Source of the DNA: RYN-428 sp035551995 | GTDB taxonomy: Bacteria > Planctomycetota > Phycisphaerae > Tepidisphaerales > Tepidisphaeraceae | Direction: 5' to 3' | Length of the DNA stretch: 64,000 bases | NCBI GenBank assembly: GCA_035551995.1 | Contig: DASZME010000096.1 | Coordinates: forward strand, 1 to 64,000 | Shown: in pieces, positions 63,379 through 64,000 of the stretch | Layout: each line of letters begins with the position of its first letter | Numbering within the stretch: position 1 is the stretch's first letter | The notes under the pieces: generated by a model | Told to the model about the DNA's origin: nothing | The model's database searches: none | The model's input: only the letters and a program-made list of their open reading frames with translations | Position numbers and translations under genes: made by a program

Positions 63379-64000
63379 ATGGCCTGGCTCGATTCACCGG
63401 CGCATGTCAGCGGATCGTCGCTGCCGCAATCCCCTCCGCGCGACGCGCGCCCCCAGCGCCTTCGCGTCCTGTTCATACATCCGGCGTTTCCCAACCAGTT
63501 CACCGCCCTGGGGGCGGAACTCGGGAAGCGGGCCGGATTCGACTGCTACGGCATGGTTCACCACGTCATGTCGCGCGACGCGGCGTCGGCGGGCGGTATG
63601 CGGCATTTTGTCTTCGAACCCGAAGGCCAAGCCACCCCAGACGGATATGCGTTTACCAATCCGTTCGAATCCGGCGTCCGCAATGCCCGCGGCATCGCAC
63701 GATCCTTGCGGCTCATCAAACACGCCTATCCGTTTGACGCCGTCGTCGGTCACGCCGGTTTTGGTTCGACCCTGTATCTGCGAAGCTTGATCGACGCTGC
63801 GATCATTTCTTACGCCGAATTCCCGGGCTACCAATGCGCGTCGGGCCGTGCGGAATTCCCGGTCGATCCGGACGTTCGGCTGGTGGGGCACGCGTGCGAG
63901 GCGCTGATCTATGGAAGCATGGCGCAGTCGGATCTTTGCGTGGTTCCATCGCGGCATGCCCGCCAATTTTATCCCCCCGCCCTGCAGCCCATGATCCGCG
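63379..64000 (+). CDS. Family 4-like glycosyltransferase, N-terminal part (cut by window end)
   Basis: An open frame of at least 207 codons running off the right edge. After a Pro/Arg-rich leader of about 25 residues it reads 'RLRVLFIHPAFPNQFTALGA', the N-terminal Rossmann strand of family 4 glycosyltransferases of the type that modifies surface glycans. It then has 'VVGHAGFGSTLYLRSLIDAA', 'ISYAEFPGYQCASGR' and 'MAQSDLCVVPSRHARQFYPP'. GGAG-type site (GTGGAG) nine bases upstream, and only 26 bases after the HHH gene, so it is probably in the same transcript. It may glycosylate fibre proteins of the machine or simply mark the end of the locus; both are inference. Confidence 0.75.
   Translation, partial: MAWLDSPAHVSGSSLPQSPPRDARPQRLRVLFIHPAFPNQFTALGAELGKRAGFDCYGMVHHVMSRDAASAGGMRHFVFEPEGQATPDGYAFTNPFESGVRNARGIARSLRLIKHAYPFDAVVGHAGFGSTLYLRSLIDAAIISYAEFPGYQCASGRAEFPVDPDVRLVGHACEALIYGSMAQSDLCVVPSRHARQFYPPALQPMIR

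Noticed and set aside
1..64000. tRNA, rRNA or CRISPR arrays
   Set aside because: Scanning intergenic spaces by eye showed no cloverleaf with a T-loop consensus, no rRNA and no evenly spaced direct repeats.

Overview
The window looks like chromosomal DNA of a GC-rich member of the Planctomycetota (class not resolvable by eye). The evidence is three giant secreted cytochrome-type proteins of the PVC 'membrane-bound dehydrogenase / CxxCH heme-binding' type, two Tat-exported DUF1501 proteins, a ThuA fusion, and an indolepyruvate oxidoreductase-type fusion. Housekeeping genes (rpsB, tsf, pyrE, comF, an rfb sugar-nucleotide set, cls) are scattered among them. I saw no rRNA, tRNA, CRISPR array, transposase or integrase.

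Layout. 0.2-8.7 kb: two PVC heme-binding proteins, a small RR-rich protein and an SGNH hydrolase, mostly on the minus strand. 8.7-12.3 kb: a minus-strand dTDP-sugar operon, rfbA-rfbB-hypothetical-GNAT-rfbD, without rfbC. 12.6-20.5 kb: comF, the 1263-residue oxidoreductase fusion, a Uma2 nuclease, a TPR protein and a family 2 glycosyltransferase. 20.8-25.2 kb: an alcohol dehydrogenase with a small membrane protein, a broken ParD-like antitoxin, then rpsB and tsf. 25.2-38 kb: cardiolipin synthase, an HD hydrolase, DUF1501, a B12-binding radical SAM protein, a 1434-residue ThuA-PVC-heme fusion, pyrE and a second DUF1501. 38.4-41.4 kb: a minus-strand mini-cluster of a flavin halogenase-like protein, an acyl carrier protein and a ketosynthase.

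41.65-63.35 kb, all plus strand: an extracellular contractile injection system (eCIS) of the Afp/PVC/MAC type. In order it holds a DUF4255 (Pvc16-like) protein, a beta-rich accessory protein, sheath 1, tube 1, a large sheath 2 with an inserted fibronectin-III-like domain, tube 2, a LysM tube-baseplate adaptor, a 53-residue protein, a gp27/gpD-like hub, a gp5-like spike, a 733-residue protein with a C-terminal membrane segment, gp25, baseplate J, a tail-protein-I/Pvc12-like protein with an extra propeller-like N-terminus, a collagen-repeat protein, a related fibre-like protein and a helix-hairpin-helix protein. A glycosyltransferase that runs off the right edge follows. No capsid, terminase, portal or integrase genes are present, so this is a domesticated tail machine and not a prophage. 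The tape measure, the AAA+ ATPase and any cargo toxin are not in the window and may lie to the right.

Non-coding structure includes a GCTAAAC-containing palindromic repeat family with three copies (9.6, 24.1 and 51.2 kb), an 82-nt imperfect palindrome inside the eCIS locus (59.87 kb), a rho-independent-type terminator after tsf, and a hairpin-rich leader before the oxidoreductase fusion. All family assignments come from reading motifs in the sequence. No database search was run.
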